64,000 nucleotides of DNA from Melitaea cinxia. Its lineage: Eukaryota; Arthropoda; Insecta; Lepidoptera; Nymphalidae. Below are positions 1 to 10,199 of this stretch, piece by piece; within the stretch, counting starts at the first letter, position 1, and each line of letters starts with the position of its first letter. The position numbers and the translations under genes were made by a program. The stretch spans positions 11,374,472-11,438,471 of the forward strand of contig NC_059404.1 of the NCBI RefSeq assembly GCF_905220565.1, in the 5' to 3' direction. The notes beneath the pieces were generated by a model. That model was not told where the DNA came from, ran no database searches, and saw only the letters and a program-made list of their open reading frames with translations.

Positions 1-86
1 TGATGACAAGACAAATGATGTTCAATTAATGCAAAATTATTGAACTACAGCGAGTGAACAATAAATAGTTAAATCGATAATCTCAC

Positions 87-269
87 CCAAAAATTGATGT
101 AAGGTAATATAGTGTCCAGTGCTTTAGCGATTTCTCCATCGACGTCTTCAAGTTCAGACGCTACTGACGATATGTGATAGTTGACATTCTTAGTTGAGTT
201 GTTCACGAATAAGTGAAGTGCATCCTCTGATTCTGTTTTGCTTTCAGTTTCCAGAGGCAAACAATGTAC
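87..269 (-). CDS. Exon 2 of an unrecognised small secreted protein
   Basis: This is a 61-codon internal exon. Read on the minus strand it starts after a pyrimidine-rich acceptor ending CAG (the complement of 270-272) and ends with TGG followed by a GTGAGA donor (the complement of 81-86). The first codon is GTA and the phase is 0 at both ends, so it joins directly to the signal-peptide exon at 1865-1912. The residues begin VHCLPLETESKTESEDALHL and end in DTILPYINFW. The segment is acidic at its start, then carries an amphipathic-looking stretch (HISSVASELEDVDGEIAKAL), so a short helical secreted protein is plausible. There is one cysteine near the start and no recognisable domain. Reading past the donor meets a stop within a few codons, which supports splicing. 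The rest of the gene lies to the left of the window. The family is not recognised. Splice signals and phase are seen directly; secretion is inferred from exon 1. Confidence 0.72.
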
Positions 270-527
270 CTGTTGAAAAAGGATTTTAGTTTATAAAAAT
301 TTAACTTATGCTTATCTTAACTTGTGTTTTAGTGTTTCAGCACTTTCTTTGATACTGATATGTTTATCAAACTTAAAAAAACAAACAAATTTAATGTCAA
401 TAATACTATGCTAAATGGAATATTAGGTTAACAAATATCTCAAAATTGCTTCTAAAGAGACTCTTCTATACATATAAATAAAATTGATTGACCATCTGTG
501 TCTTCAAACTAATCGTGTTTTTTCAAT

Positions 528-1050
528 CTCCCCCATGAACTCTGGTCACCTTACTCACCACAAGAACATAACACTGCTTGAAAGCATAAAGCATATTTAG
601 CTGTGATCTATTGTAACTTCGACTTGACGCCGCGTTGGCGCAACGGTTACAGCCATGGATTCTACGTGTTGCGCTGGCGGTTGCGGGTTCGATTCCCGCA
701 CATGACAAACATTTGTATTGGCCATACAGGTATTTGCCTTGGTCTGGGTGTTCGTGCAGTCCTTATGGGTCTCCCCACCGTGCCTCGGAGAGCACATAAG
801 CCGTCAGTCCCGGTTGTTATAATGTACACCTGATAGCGATCGTTACTCATAGTAGGGAATATATCTGCCAACCCGCATTGGAGCAGCGTGGTGGATTAAG
901 CTTTGATCCTTCTCCTACGTGGGGAAAAAGGCCTATGCCCAGTAATGGGATATTACAGACTGAAGCGTATTGTAACTTCGCGGTACTTCCCTAGTCAGGC
1001 TGCTGCAAATATTGAGCACGATATTTCCTATTGTGGTCTACCTCAGTTAT
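528..1050 (+). repeat. Old interspersed repeat, split by a younger SINE
   Basis: The left part (about 528-621: 'ctctggtcaccttactcacc' through 'agctgtgatct') and the right part (about 968-1050: 'ggtacttccctagtcagg' onward) rejoin if the SINE at 622-967 is removed. The joined order matches the copies at 20035-20275, 20640-20850 and, inverted, 25096-25374. The family is common in lepidopteran DNA by recollection, but I cannot name it. Confidence 0.8.
622..967 (+). mobile_element. Full-length tRNA-derived SINE with target-site duplication
   Basis: The head carries an A-box-like TTGGCGCAACGG (635-646) and a good B box GGTTCGATTCC (686-696), the split RNA polymerase III promoter of tRNA-derived SINEs. 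The body runs through 'gcgatcgttactcatagtag' and 'ccaacccgcattggagcagc' to the tail 'gggatattacagactgaagcg'. It is flanked by a perfect 13-bp duplication, TATTGTAACTTCG, at 609-621 and 968-980. This is the most complete copy in the window and serves as reference for the partial copies. Confidence 0.9.
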
Positions 1051-1303
1051 TATGTAAATACAGGATTTGTGTATTATTACTATTTAAAATAATCTAAATA
1101 ACTAAAAATATCTATAGATCTACTAATATCATTTTTAAAGAAGAAACCGAACTACGTAAACTATAAACTAAGCTACTACGTTTTGTTGATGACCAAAAAA
1201 CTAAATCAATCTCTTGTCCACATAGTCAATCAATTTCAAAGTTTGTCTTCTAAAATTAGCAATAAGCTATCTCCCGGCCACTGATAATTACTGGCAAGGT
1301 TTC

Positions 1304-1304
<1 letters not shown>

Positions 1305-1377
<73 letters not shown>
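1305..1377. repeat. (AT)n microsatellite
   Basis: An uninterrupted AT dinucleotide tract of about 70 bp inside the intron of the secreted-protein gene. Confidence 0.97.
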
Positions 1378-1379
<2 letters not shown>

Positions 1380-1864
1380 TTATCTAATTATATGTTATCA
1401 AATTATAGGTTATCAAATTATGATAACCCTAATAGTTTCGTACCTGCCCCTCGGTATGGTATTGGTTATAAAGGCTGTTATTGAAATCATTTAGGTTTTT
1501 AAAGAGAAAATAAAAATACTAGTGACTAAATCAGCCACTAAGCATACCATTGCTGGGTGTGCTCAACATCAACTGCCTATCTTTTGTCGAGCCTATCTTT
1601 ACAATTTAAGCAAATGGTCAAAGTTTGTTCTACTACACTACTATACTTCACTATGAATTGAGGTAATTATCTACCATTATAGGAGTCACCAATTCTACGT
1701 AAACTCTCATTATCATTCCGTGACAAGAATTAGGACAAACGCCTTTATCTACTCTCCGAAATACGGTAAAGAGACATAAAAAAAAATACAAAGAAAGTGT
1801 ATTTACTGTAATTTGTAAAACATGACATTACTTAAGAAAATGAGAGCTTAAAAATAAAACTTAC

Positions 1865-1912
1865 ATAGCAGAGCAACGAAGCTAAAATCAAAACGTAAAT
1901 ATTGTTCGACAT
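1865..1912 (-). CDS. Exon 1 (signal peptide) of the same secreted protein
   Basis: On the minus strand this reads ATG plus 15 codons, MSNNIYVLILASLLCY, then a canonical GTAAGT donor (the complement of 1859-1864). The leader has a short polar N-terminus and the hydrophobic core IYVLILASLLCYV, typical of an insect signal peptide. Cleavage probably falls in the following exon, around VHC/LP. The ATG sits in a CAAAATG context, acceptable for insects. A phase-0 donor matches the phase-0 acceptor at 269, leaving an intron of about 1.6 kb that contains a long AT run and degraded repeat sequence. The exon is too short for ordinary ORF calling and is identified by leader, donor and matching downstream exon together. 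The mature protein should act outside the cell. Confidence 0.72.
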
Positions 1913-1934
1913 TTTGAAAGAAACCAGCACAAAT

Positions 1935-2105
1935 ACTGACACAAATAATAAAATACTAAATATTTGTGTAAACCGTACCCGTTTAAATATAAATGCATTT
2001 CCGTGACTTTAGAAATATTCAAAAGTCACGTATAGCGTAATTATCAGTTCCGGACGCAAACGCTCCACTTCCAATAAGCTGTTTCAACGTCGAATGCACT
2101 GATAA
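1935..2105 (-). promoter_or_regulatory. Candidate promoter of the secreted-protein gene
   Basis: Read on the minus strand, TATATTTAAA (complement of 1982-1991) lies about 70-80 bp upstream of the ATG, which puts a start site near 1960; a TCAGT initiator-like motif (complement of 1935-1939) is a second possibility. Further upstream are CGTGACTTT and its inverted partner AAAGTCACG (2002-2010 and 2022-2030, 11 bp apart) and a perfect inverted pair of TGATAA-type GATA motifs (TTATCAGT at 2041-2048, ACTGATAA at 2098-2105). The motifs are visible; that they act as a promoter is inferred. Confidence 0.5.
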
Positions 2106-4060
2106 GGATAGTATTTGTTGTTAATTGTCAAAACAAACTTTAATTACCTAAGGTAGGTTCCATTTTTTTTATTTTACTTTTGTCATATAAAACTGAATAA
2201 TATATATATTTATGGGAAAAACGTTTTACAGATAAATTCTATTACTGGCCATTTAATAATTAATAGTAATTTAAACATCTCCCTTTTGCTATAAGTATCA
2301 AAGATACACGGTTTAAAATATTTAATATTATATCAATAGTAAGTAATTTTTGAGATATGTAAACCTATTCTTTGATTACTTTCAAATTAATTAATCATCA
2401 CGATGTTTATAATGTTGTTTTACTTCACACTTATGTGTTGAAAAAAAATGTAAAATTAATTTAAAAAATCGGAAGACATCAGAAAATGTGTTGTAATAGT
2501 AAATTTTGCAGAAGTAAATAAATAATTATATCCAACATAAACATCTTCGTCTTTTCCTAAGATAGGCCACTTAATGGCTGCGTTTAATAGTAACAGCCGA
2601 CCTATATTGGTATTTTTTGAAGTGAACTTCTTTAGAAACATAATTTGATATATGGTAAAAAATACAAAGTGCATATTTTCGAAATGACATAACGTTATTG
2701 CCATTTGCTTTATGTGGATAAAAAAGGAGGAAAAATGAAAACAGTTGCTTAAAAATATTCTAAATCCCTGACTTTCACATGCTCGCTCAGGTTTCATAAT
2801 TTTTCATCCCTTGAATAGGTGTTTGCATAAAACGAAGGGCACACACAACGACTTCCGACCCGGAAACGGGGGCGTATCAAGCAGAGCTTTAACGTGAGTG
2901 TTGCCTAACCTTTTCTTAAGTTAAAATGATACACCAATAAATTATTCTAGTGTAGATATAAAAGTTTTTTATTCTCTTTTGATTTGCACCTATTTCAAGT
3001 TTTTTTTTTTTAAACTAATAACACGAAAAGTATAAAATCTCACAATAATAACACACTTACATAAATCTCACTATAATAACACATATACAGGATTTTAATG
3101 ACGGTAGAATACAGTAAACTTTTTTCGCCGTACAAGTATTGTGTGCCTTTTTGTAAGTTCTATATTTTTTTTTTATGAATATATAATTTAGTAATACCTC
3201 TAACTTATTTTACTTTTAGTATTTATTCCAATATTGTTACACGCGTAAGTGTCTAATTACTGACCACTCTTTTTAAAAGCCAGTAAAAGTGAGTCAAAGA
3301 TGTTTTAAGGTGAAAATCAAGTCACACGAGTCTAATAGCGCTAATCAAAGCTCCTTTGTAAGACAATATCTGAAGTTAACACCAACGCCCATCAAATCGC
3401 TACTTAATTGATACCTAGACTTTATATAATGAATTTATTTTGTTTTTTTACTTATTTACTTTTCAAAAATTTTATTACCAATTCTGATGTCTCTACATAA
3501 GTAGACCTTTCGATCAAAATGAGGTTTTTGTTTTTTTTTATTTTTTATTTTTATTTTATTAAGGTATCATCGCTACTTTACCCTATATTGAATTACATAA
3601 TATGTTTATAAGATTTATCTAGTTCGGTACGAACTTCTGTACGAACTACTTTAACCCGGTAAGAAACTCATTCAATATTAACTAATTTCTCGTTTATAAG
3701 TCAGTGTACGTCATTTTAAGTTTTTAATAGTTTTATTAGACACATTTTTAAAACACTGTTTAAAACTCCGACATATCAGTTTCTTTAAAATAAAAACCAA
3801 GTATGATCCTCACGTACTCTTAGTGCCTTTGTTAGTATTTCTGAACAAAGGATGTAACGCTAACTTGGTTAAAGTTGAGATGGGATGATACATAAAATTC
3901 CTTTAAGTTTTCCTTGGGGAAAATTGAATATTAATGATGCAGACGAGTGATCTGACGTTGATACAGTGATTGTGGAATTTTATTTTATCGTGTTTTACTA
4001 TCACCTACTGAAAACTATTATCGATTAAAATATTTATCATTTCTTAAATTTAATTTTATT
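2106..4060. other. AT-rich intergenic stretch, no gene seen
   Basis: The 113-codon reading frame on the minus strand (2456-2797) has no signal peptide, no splice logic and low-complexity hydrophobic content, so I do not call it. A GC-richer patch at 2820-2895 contains an exon-like string with a GTGAGT donor after position 2891, but no frame of it links in phase to the CUB gene. Confidence 0.5.
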
Positions 4061-4062
4061 TA

Positions 4063-4240
4063 CTACCCCTACTAATATTATAAATGTGAATTTAAGTTTG
4101 TTTGTTACGCTTTAACGTGAAAACTACTTAACCGATCATCATGAAACTTTTTACACATATTCTTGAAGGTATTAAAAGTAGCTTAGGATACTTTTTACTA
4201 AAAAAAAATAATGCAAACGAAGCCATGGGTAAAAGCTAGT
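4063..4240 (+). mobile_element. Helitron-like (Lep1-type) fragment ending in CTAGT
   Basis: It contains 'actaatattataaatgtgaa', 'aaaactacttaaccgatcat' and ends 'gtaaaagctagt'. This is the layout of short non-autonomous Helitron-like elements widespread in Lepidoptera, which end in CTAGT-type termini. No transposase is encoded. Confidence 0.65.
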
Positions 4241-4398
4241 AAATAATATTAAGGGTTCTGTTGTCAAAGATTATACTTCTATACCTAATAATAAACAATA
4301 GGGTAGATATGCGTGTGTGTCAAATACATGGTGGTGTGTATAATGTTTTTTTTTATTGATTTAATGTATTTTTATATTATAAAATATATTATTATATA

Positions 4399-4525
4399 CT
4401 TTATTGCACTCAAAAAATACATGTAAAAACAACATAGGAATAATATTTATGGCAAAGGTGGACTTATCTCTGAAAGAGATTTCTTCCAGTCAACCCATGG
4501 TCATGAGTAAGTGTTTAAGAGGAAA
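4399..4525 (-). mobile_element. Decayed LINE 3' end (minus)
   Basis: 'tttattgcactc...gacttatctctgaaagagatttcttccag' resembles the segment at 58905-59035 ('ggccttattgcttaagagcaatctcttccag'), which I recognise as a common antisense LINE 3' untranslated type. The copy is strongly diverged. Confidence 0.45.
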
Positions 4526-4567
4526 GGGTACCGAAGAGACTTTTCAAAAATAGGTATTTGAATAAAA

Positions 4568-4680
4568 TGTTTCTGTCGCGCTGCATGCCGCTACCGCGCC
4601 CCGCGCCATCTCCGCCCCGTTTTTTCTATGTGTGACTGTCGTGTTGTTAGTGTGCGCCGGCTATCCAGCTATTAATTGTT
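4568..4680. other. Short GC- and CpG-rich island, function unknown
   Basis: Positions 4576-4619 are roughly three-quarters G+C in a strongly AT-rich window. A short frame from ATG at 4568 (MFLSRCMPLPRPAPSPP) stops after 22 codons with no good donor. It could be the 5' end of a retroelement or a promoter; neither is shown. Confidence 0.4.
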
Positions 4681-5500
4681 GACGATATTTTAGTATTCGC
4701 ATCTTTCGTTTGTGATTGACTACGAGTACATATAGCGCATAGTGCTATTTTTCTGAATTTGGCTTGTTTTATTGAATTTGTTCTGCATCGTATTGCTGTG
4801 ACTCGGCTTACTATTATTGAATTTCGTAAACTACTTATTATTTATGTTTTATTATTTTGAATTGGATACTCTTTGTGACTTGATACATGTCTATATTTTT
4901 GTGGGTAATTATCGAAATACTTAGGTACTTTATTTATGAATTAGGTATGTAATTACATGGTTGAGGTGTGTGTAAGAATGGATAATGAAATACATACATA
5001 ATTATAGTGTATACATGTAGTACATAGTATAAGTGTAAGTATAGTATATATATGTAATGTAGTACATACACAGTATAAAATGTTTGCCTTAGTACCTATA
5101 TAATTTGTAATGTCTCATGTTTGTCGCAGTTATTAATACATGGGTATAGGTTATATATATTAATTAACATATAATTGCGGCGATATAACAATGGTTAAAA
5201 ATAATATTATAAATAAAAAAAAAAAACAAGAAAAGCCGCCTGCGTGAAGAACAACTATTAGAAAGTCAATTGAAAAAAAAAAAATAAATAAATTACACCA
5301 ATTTCAAACATTATGTACTGTACACTTACAAAAATCATGAAGGCGACTTTTTCAATTATTATTTTATTTATGTTTTTTTAGTTAGGCAAATTACGTAATC
5401 GATTGAATTTTTTTAAAGAGTGGTTGATTAAAATGACATAACATAACAATACACTTTATTGAACACCAACAGAAAATAATAATACGTATCAGATTGATTT
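4681..5500. other. AT-rich intergenic stretch with nothing recognised
   Basis: The stretch is low complexity, with runs of ATA/TAT words and oligo-A. I see no exon and no named repeat. Confidence 0.5.
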
Positions 5501-5502
5501 TT

Positions 5503-6058
5503 AACCGACTTCCAAAAAAGAAGGAGGTTCTTAATTCGACTGTATTTTTCTTTTTTTTTTGTATATATGTTACTTCAGAACTTTTGACTGGGTGGACCGA
5601 GTTCGACTTGTACGCAAAGGAAAAAAAGCCGACTTCAATTACATCGACATGTAATACAACAAAGGTAGACGAAAATATAGTCAAGTAAATACGCGTTATT
5701 AAAGATTACTCAAAAATTTCTTATCAGATCTTGATGAAATTTAAATATGACTACACGATAAACATCAGCTTTCGATTAAATTAAAAATCATCAAAATCGG
5801 TACATCTAGTAAAAAGTTATGCGGTATAATACAACGTAGGTCGACGAAAATAGTCAAGTAAAAACGTATTATTTATATTACTCGAAAAGTTGTTGTTAGA
5901 TCTCAAATAAACTCAAGTGAGACCAAATGACACACACCACCTTTCGATTAAAAAAAAAATTTGTAGAAATCGGTCCACTCAGTCAAAAGTTCTGAAGTAA
6001 CATACATAAAAAATACAGTTAAATTGAGAGCTTCCTCCTTTTTTGGAAGTGGGTTAAA
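5503..6058. repeat. AACCGACTTCC-family elements, inverted pair
   Basis: A partial copy (5503-5612) starts 'aaccgacttccaaaaaagaa' and runs to the 'gactgggtggaccga' block. It is followed directly by a near-complete copy in the opposite orientation (about 5625-6058) that ends 'cctccttttttggaagtggg'. The two outer ends are therefore inverted repeats of each other and could form a hairpin. This is a non-coding repeat family with at least seven copies here. Confidence 0.8.
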
Positions 6059-6332
6059 AATAGAAACCGATTTTACACGTCTATAGAATTCCTAAGTCGA
6101 CAAGCTTGAACAGTGAAAGATTTAGTATAAACGAAAGAGGAGTGAGAGGGAAATTCAAGAAGTAAGCTTTCCTCAGAACGAAAACTGCGTTCATTGGAAT
6201 CACTAAGAAACTTAAATCGTCGTTTTAGATAAGCAGGTACAACAGGATTAAAAAGAATAGAGTAAAGTAAGTTGAGAATATACGTATTCCCGAAGTAGGG
6301 AATTGGGTGCCACTCAGGGCGTAACTACTGCC

Positions 6333-6385
6333 GTATCAGCCGTATCAATGATACGGGGCCCCCTATTTACAGGGCCCCTAAGGTG
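6333..6385. other. GC-rich inverted repeat
   Basis: GGGGCCC and GGGCCCC arms (about 6355-6379) are separated by about 10 bp. Next to them are two 'gccgtatca' words and 'tgatacgg' (6333-6355). The identity is unknown. Confidence 0.5.
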
Positions 6386-6609
6386 TGTAAGCAAAAATTA
6401 GTAAAATGCTATCCACAATGTCACTTAATCTTGTGCTTCCTGGAAAAAAGAATAAAAAAACTGTCATACATACCTATAGAGTTTTAACTTCAGAAATGAC
6501 TGAAGTCTGAAAAGCAGTCCCCTTTTATCCGAGTCAAGCGTGCCCCCAATTGTTGATAACATTCTGTATCGTTTATTTCGGGATTCAGTTAATCATTATG
6601 AACAATGAA

Positions 6610-7036
6610 TTAATCTCTTTTATATAAGAATGGGGCACACAAGCAGACGAAGCCATCTGATTTATAACGGCTACCGTCGCCCATGGCCTTTAGAGAAAAG
6701 ATGTAGACACTAGACGCTTTAAAACCCCCAAATTTTAGCAAGGTCATTCCACACTTTGAATGTACGCGGAAACATTGCGCACGAAGCTCGCACATTGGTT
6801 GCAAACCACTGGTGGATACAATTAGCACCACTAGATTTCTTGACATCGAAATAATGCAGAACACGACAAACGACACTGCTTATAGTGCACATTACGCATC
6901 GCGTGTTCGCACCGTGGAATGCTCGGTGGTGCTTTTCCCTCATCGTCAAGAGTTGAATTCGACGCAAAAAGAGTGCAAAGAATTTCGCTTACTTTTTCGC
7001 ATAATATGCCAGAGAGCCTTCAGGTTCGCGCAATGA
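6610..7036 (-). pseudogene. Possible LINE reverse-transcriptase C-terminus and 3' end, decayed
   Basis: On the minus strand, partial frames include AMFPRTFKVWNDLAKIWGF and MGDGSRYKSDGFVCLCAPF. These resemble the last residues and 3' end of insect LINE polyproteins, where 'P.T..LWN.LP'-type words precede the stop. The stretch is GC-richer than its surroundings. The resemblance is from memory and weak, and frame breaks are frequent. Confidence 0.35.
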
Positions 7037-8500
7037 TGGAAGTGTAGACTAAAAAAAGTTACCTTCGACAGCTTTTGTAAGAAACAAAAGGCATGGGTTC
7101 CATTTGGAAAGCCCAATAGTCTCTCGCCAATTCTGCTGTGTTTGAACTTTGCCCTAGCGATTTACTACCTGTAAGACCTGGAGGCAGCGTTGAATCTCTT
7201 CTTCAGGTTATGCGCCTGTGAATCCCCCATATAGATGCGGAAGATTCATAGGAATTCACTAATAGTATTGGCCTCACAGGCTGAAGCGAACGATCCCCCG
7301 CATCTATTGCTGCAGGTCAAGGCTAATAACTCTCCAGCTTGGAACTACAAGCTCTTTAAATTAGCTTAAAATCCGAAATTCAAAACATTCATTCCATTAA
7401 AGAACTCATGGAATTATTACTGATAAAATTCAATAGCCTTGCATCCAATTTTCCGGAGGTATTAACTTGATGTTTTTCAAAACTAAAACTGATAAAAAAT
7501 TACCTAAGGATTTCGATGGAACAGGAACAGCTACAGCAGACTACACTCACTATTGTCTATTCTAGGAGGAAGTTATAATTTATAATCAATAAATATTTAT
7601 TTTAATTCAATGCAAGCATTTTTTGTGAGAAATCTTTACCCATCATTTGCCTGCCCCCCCACTAATTTTGATACAGGGTCCCAAGGTTCCCGGGGTTCCA
7701 AGGAATGCTACGCTAGTGGCGCCACTTGAGTTTTTTACGCAATTGAGAAATATGATTCTATTTGCGAAGTCCAAATACGAATCGCATAGGTACATAGATT
7801 CGACCAAATTTAATAATCTGCTCCTCAGTAATGTCAAGAAAACAACTAAGCAATTTTTTACCGATGAAAAAAAACAGAGGAGGGTCTAAAGTCGCTACGT
7901 ACCTATATTTATTTATGTTTGACCATTCATAGCTTTTTACAAAGTATTCCGAAATTGATAAAAAAATATATTGGAAAGAGTAAACCCCGAAGTTGTTTTT
8001 CGCCTAGGAGGCGAGGAAGAAGCGCGGCTCGCAGATTGCTTGGCATAGGCATGGGAAAGAGCAGTCCTAATTTTTTAAACTTTCTTATTGTATTTTTTAT
8101 TAGTATTACGGTAATAATAATCATAATATACTTTTTTGAAATCCTTGTATTGAGCCCTTTTGATACCAAAAACAAACAACACAGTTATTTACCATAATTA
8201 TCATTGTTATTTGTTAGCGAAACCCTTCGCTAGCCCAGGTTTACACAGTGTTACAATAAAAACCGCATATACAAATACGGTTTTATTGTAGTTATGAAAA
8301 GAGAAATTATTTAATTTTGTTAATACGAATTTTAGAAAATATCGACTAAAAATAACATCACTAGTGTATCGATATAATTGTCGACTATGAGGCATCACTT
8401 CGCTGGCGTATATACGTATTGCTTTGACCCTTCCCTCCCCCAGACCTATCCCCCAAAAAGCAAGAAAGGGACAACTGCAGCTCAGACCGTTTTAGGTATA
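7037..8500. other. Unassigned stretch, mixed composition
   Basis: Positions 7090-7350 and 7650-7880 are GC-richer and hold frames of 60-80 codons on both strands, but I see no domain or splice logic. A small hairpin sits at 8252-8290 with CCG/CGG-capped arms 'acaataaaaaccg' and 'cggttttattgt'. Old transposon debris is the likely explanation. Confidence 0.4.
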
Positions 8501-8524
8501 TAATTTTTGACCAAAACAGTGTTT

Positions 8525-8836
8525 CGTAGTCGACTGTTTTCTCCTCAAAACATGGCAATTTTTTAAAAATTTTTTTTTTAGAAAATAAAAGAAGACTTCG
8601 GCTATGCCCCTATGTTTTCATTTTTTTGAAAATATGCATATATTTTTTTTAATGAGTGTCTGAAAATGTACAAAAAATTATGCAATATTTCGAGTTTTTG
8701 AAGTCTCCTAATTCCTATGATAATAAGAATATGAAAAAAATCAAAACATAGGGGCATGGTCATGGCAGCAAAGAGTTCTATGTCACAAAAATATTTGATC
8801 TAGTGTCATTATCCAGGGAGAAAACAGTCGACTACG
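8525..8836. mobile_element. Fold-back (MITE-like) element with nested inverted repeats
   Basis: A perfect 20-bp inverted repeat (CGTAGTCGACTGTTTTCTCC at 8525-8544, its complement at 8817-8836) encloses a perfect 13-bp inverted pair (GCCCCTATGTTTT at 8606-8618 and 8743-8755). Both pairs share the same centre, 8680.5, so the element is one long, partly eroded palindrome of about 312 bp. It encodes nothing. Confidence 0.8.
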
Positions 8837-9122
8837 TTTGTATGGAGAAAGACCCGGTACCCTTTCCTCTTAATATAGCGAGGCAAACAGTGCAAGAAGA
8901 TTTACTAAGAACAAGAAAAAAAAAAAAAAACGTAAAAAAAAGAAAAGATAATAAATTTTATAAATCTATAACAAATACATGTATAGATACATACCAAAAT
9001 ACAAAAATACACACTCACATACATAAACATATACAAACTCACTACAATACATACGTAAATACATACATATTCTATAGATGATTACACATTTGCTAGTGAA
9101 AGCAATAATATAGAAAATAAAG

Positions 9123-9124
<2 letters not shown>

Positions 9125-9171
<47 letters not shown>
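9125..9171. repeat. (AT)n microsatellite
   Basis: An uninterrupted AT tract of about 46 bp. It is preceded by a CA/TA-rich patch (about 8990-9075). Confidence 0.95.
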
Positions 9172-9173
<2 letters not shown>

Positions 9174-10040
9174 CATTCTGCAACCTTTTTCTATATAAAC
9201 TATAAGCGTGCGAAATTTCATACTCCTCCATCCGCGCAATTTTCGTAAAAAGGAGTGCAAAGTTTTGGTTTTACGTATTAATATATACATATTAATGCAT
9301 ATTAATTAAATTAATGAGCATTATATTTGAGTAATCATCAATAACTTATATATTTTAATCAGCGCTAGTATACATTTTTACTAACTTTTAATTGATAACG
9401 TGAGTTTTTCGTATTATAAAATGAAAGAGATTTTAAGGCACTTTATGATTTTTGTGTGTATACCTAGGCGCTTTATGTATTTGTTGCTATACCTACTTTA
9501 ATTGTTGTTACAAATATCTAAAAATAAATTTATTAAAATAATAAAATAAATTCATAAAAAACTTCAGTTTTTATAATTAAAACAAAATTGAAAAATTTTC
9601 GCAAACGTTTCGCTTAAAAGTACACTTTATAACTGTTAAACGTAATGAAAATGTAAAATATAAATTGTTTTCAATTTATACTAACTTTCGAACGAACTGG
9701 CAAGGACGAATGACCTCTTATATTTTTGTAGAGAAAGTTTTACGTGCGTTGTTAGGATGGAGTTGTGGCTTTAATAAGATTTTCTTAAGACTTCGCACGT
9801 GTTTGAGGATACGAGACCTTAGCAATATGTTTACTTTCAAACTTGTTACAAAACCGTAAATTCGTTAGTGAAACAGATGTTTTGTCTAACTTTAATAAAT
9901 TTTGAATAACGAAAAATTATAACTGTTTTATAATAGCAAATAACATTAGTTTTTTAATTTAATAATACCTACAATATCAATATGGTAGGTATAATTTTGT
10001 GGTAGTAAATAAATAAACAATAATAATATATAAATAAATG
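9172..10040. other. AT-rich stretch, nothing recognised
   Basis: No exon, RNA gene or named repeat could be supported here. Confidence 0.5.
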
Positions 10041-10199
10041 CTTCACACTCAATGGCCCCCAGTAAAATTTTCTCCACAAGCGCCCAGACCACGACATACA
10101 TCTATATGGCCAATACAAATTTATGTTGTGAGTGGGGATCGAACCCGCAACGGCTAGCGCATCAGCCAGTGCTGTGACCGCTGCACCAACGCGTCATCA
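10041..10199 (-). mobile_element. SINE head region, second subfamily (minus)
   Basis: Antisense to the plus strand it contains a B-box-like segment ('gggatcgaacccgcaacgg') and the head 'accgctgcaccaacgcgtc'. Its other end is 'cacactcaatggcccccag' rather than the gaagcg tail. The copy at 54626-54830 has the same arrangement, so the two form a subfamily with a different 3' part. Confidence 0.7.

Larger units (their letters stand above)
270..1864 (-). other. Intron 1 of the secreted-protein gene
   Basis: This is a phase-0 GT-AG intron. It contains an old interspersed repeat (about 528-608 and 981-1050) split by a SINE (622-967) and a long AT dinucleotide tract (1305-1377). The stretch 1630-1800 loosely resembles another repeat near 23.5 kb. 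I see no exon in it. Confidence 0.65.

Noticed and set aside
630..705. tRNA gene suggested by A and B boxes
   Set aside because: No cloverleaf with acceptor and anticodon stems can be drawn, and the sequence continues into a SINE body and tail.
2456..2797. 113-codon minus-strand frame
   Set aside because: No domain, no signal peptide, no splice context and a phenylalanine-rich AT-driven composition; chance is sufficient.
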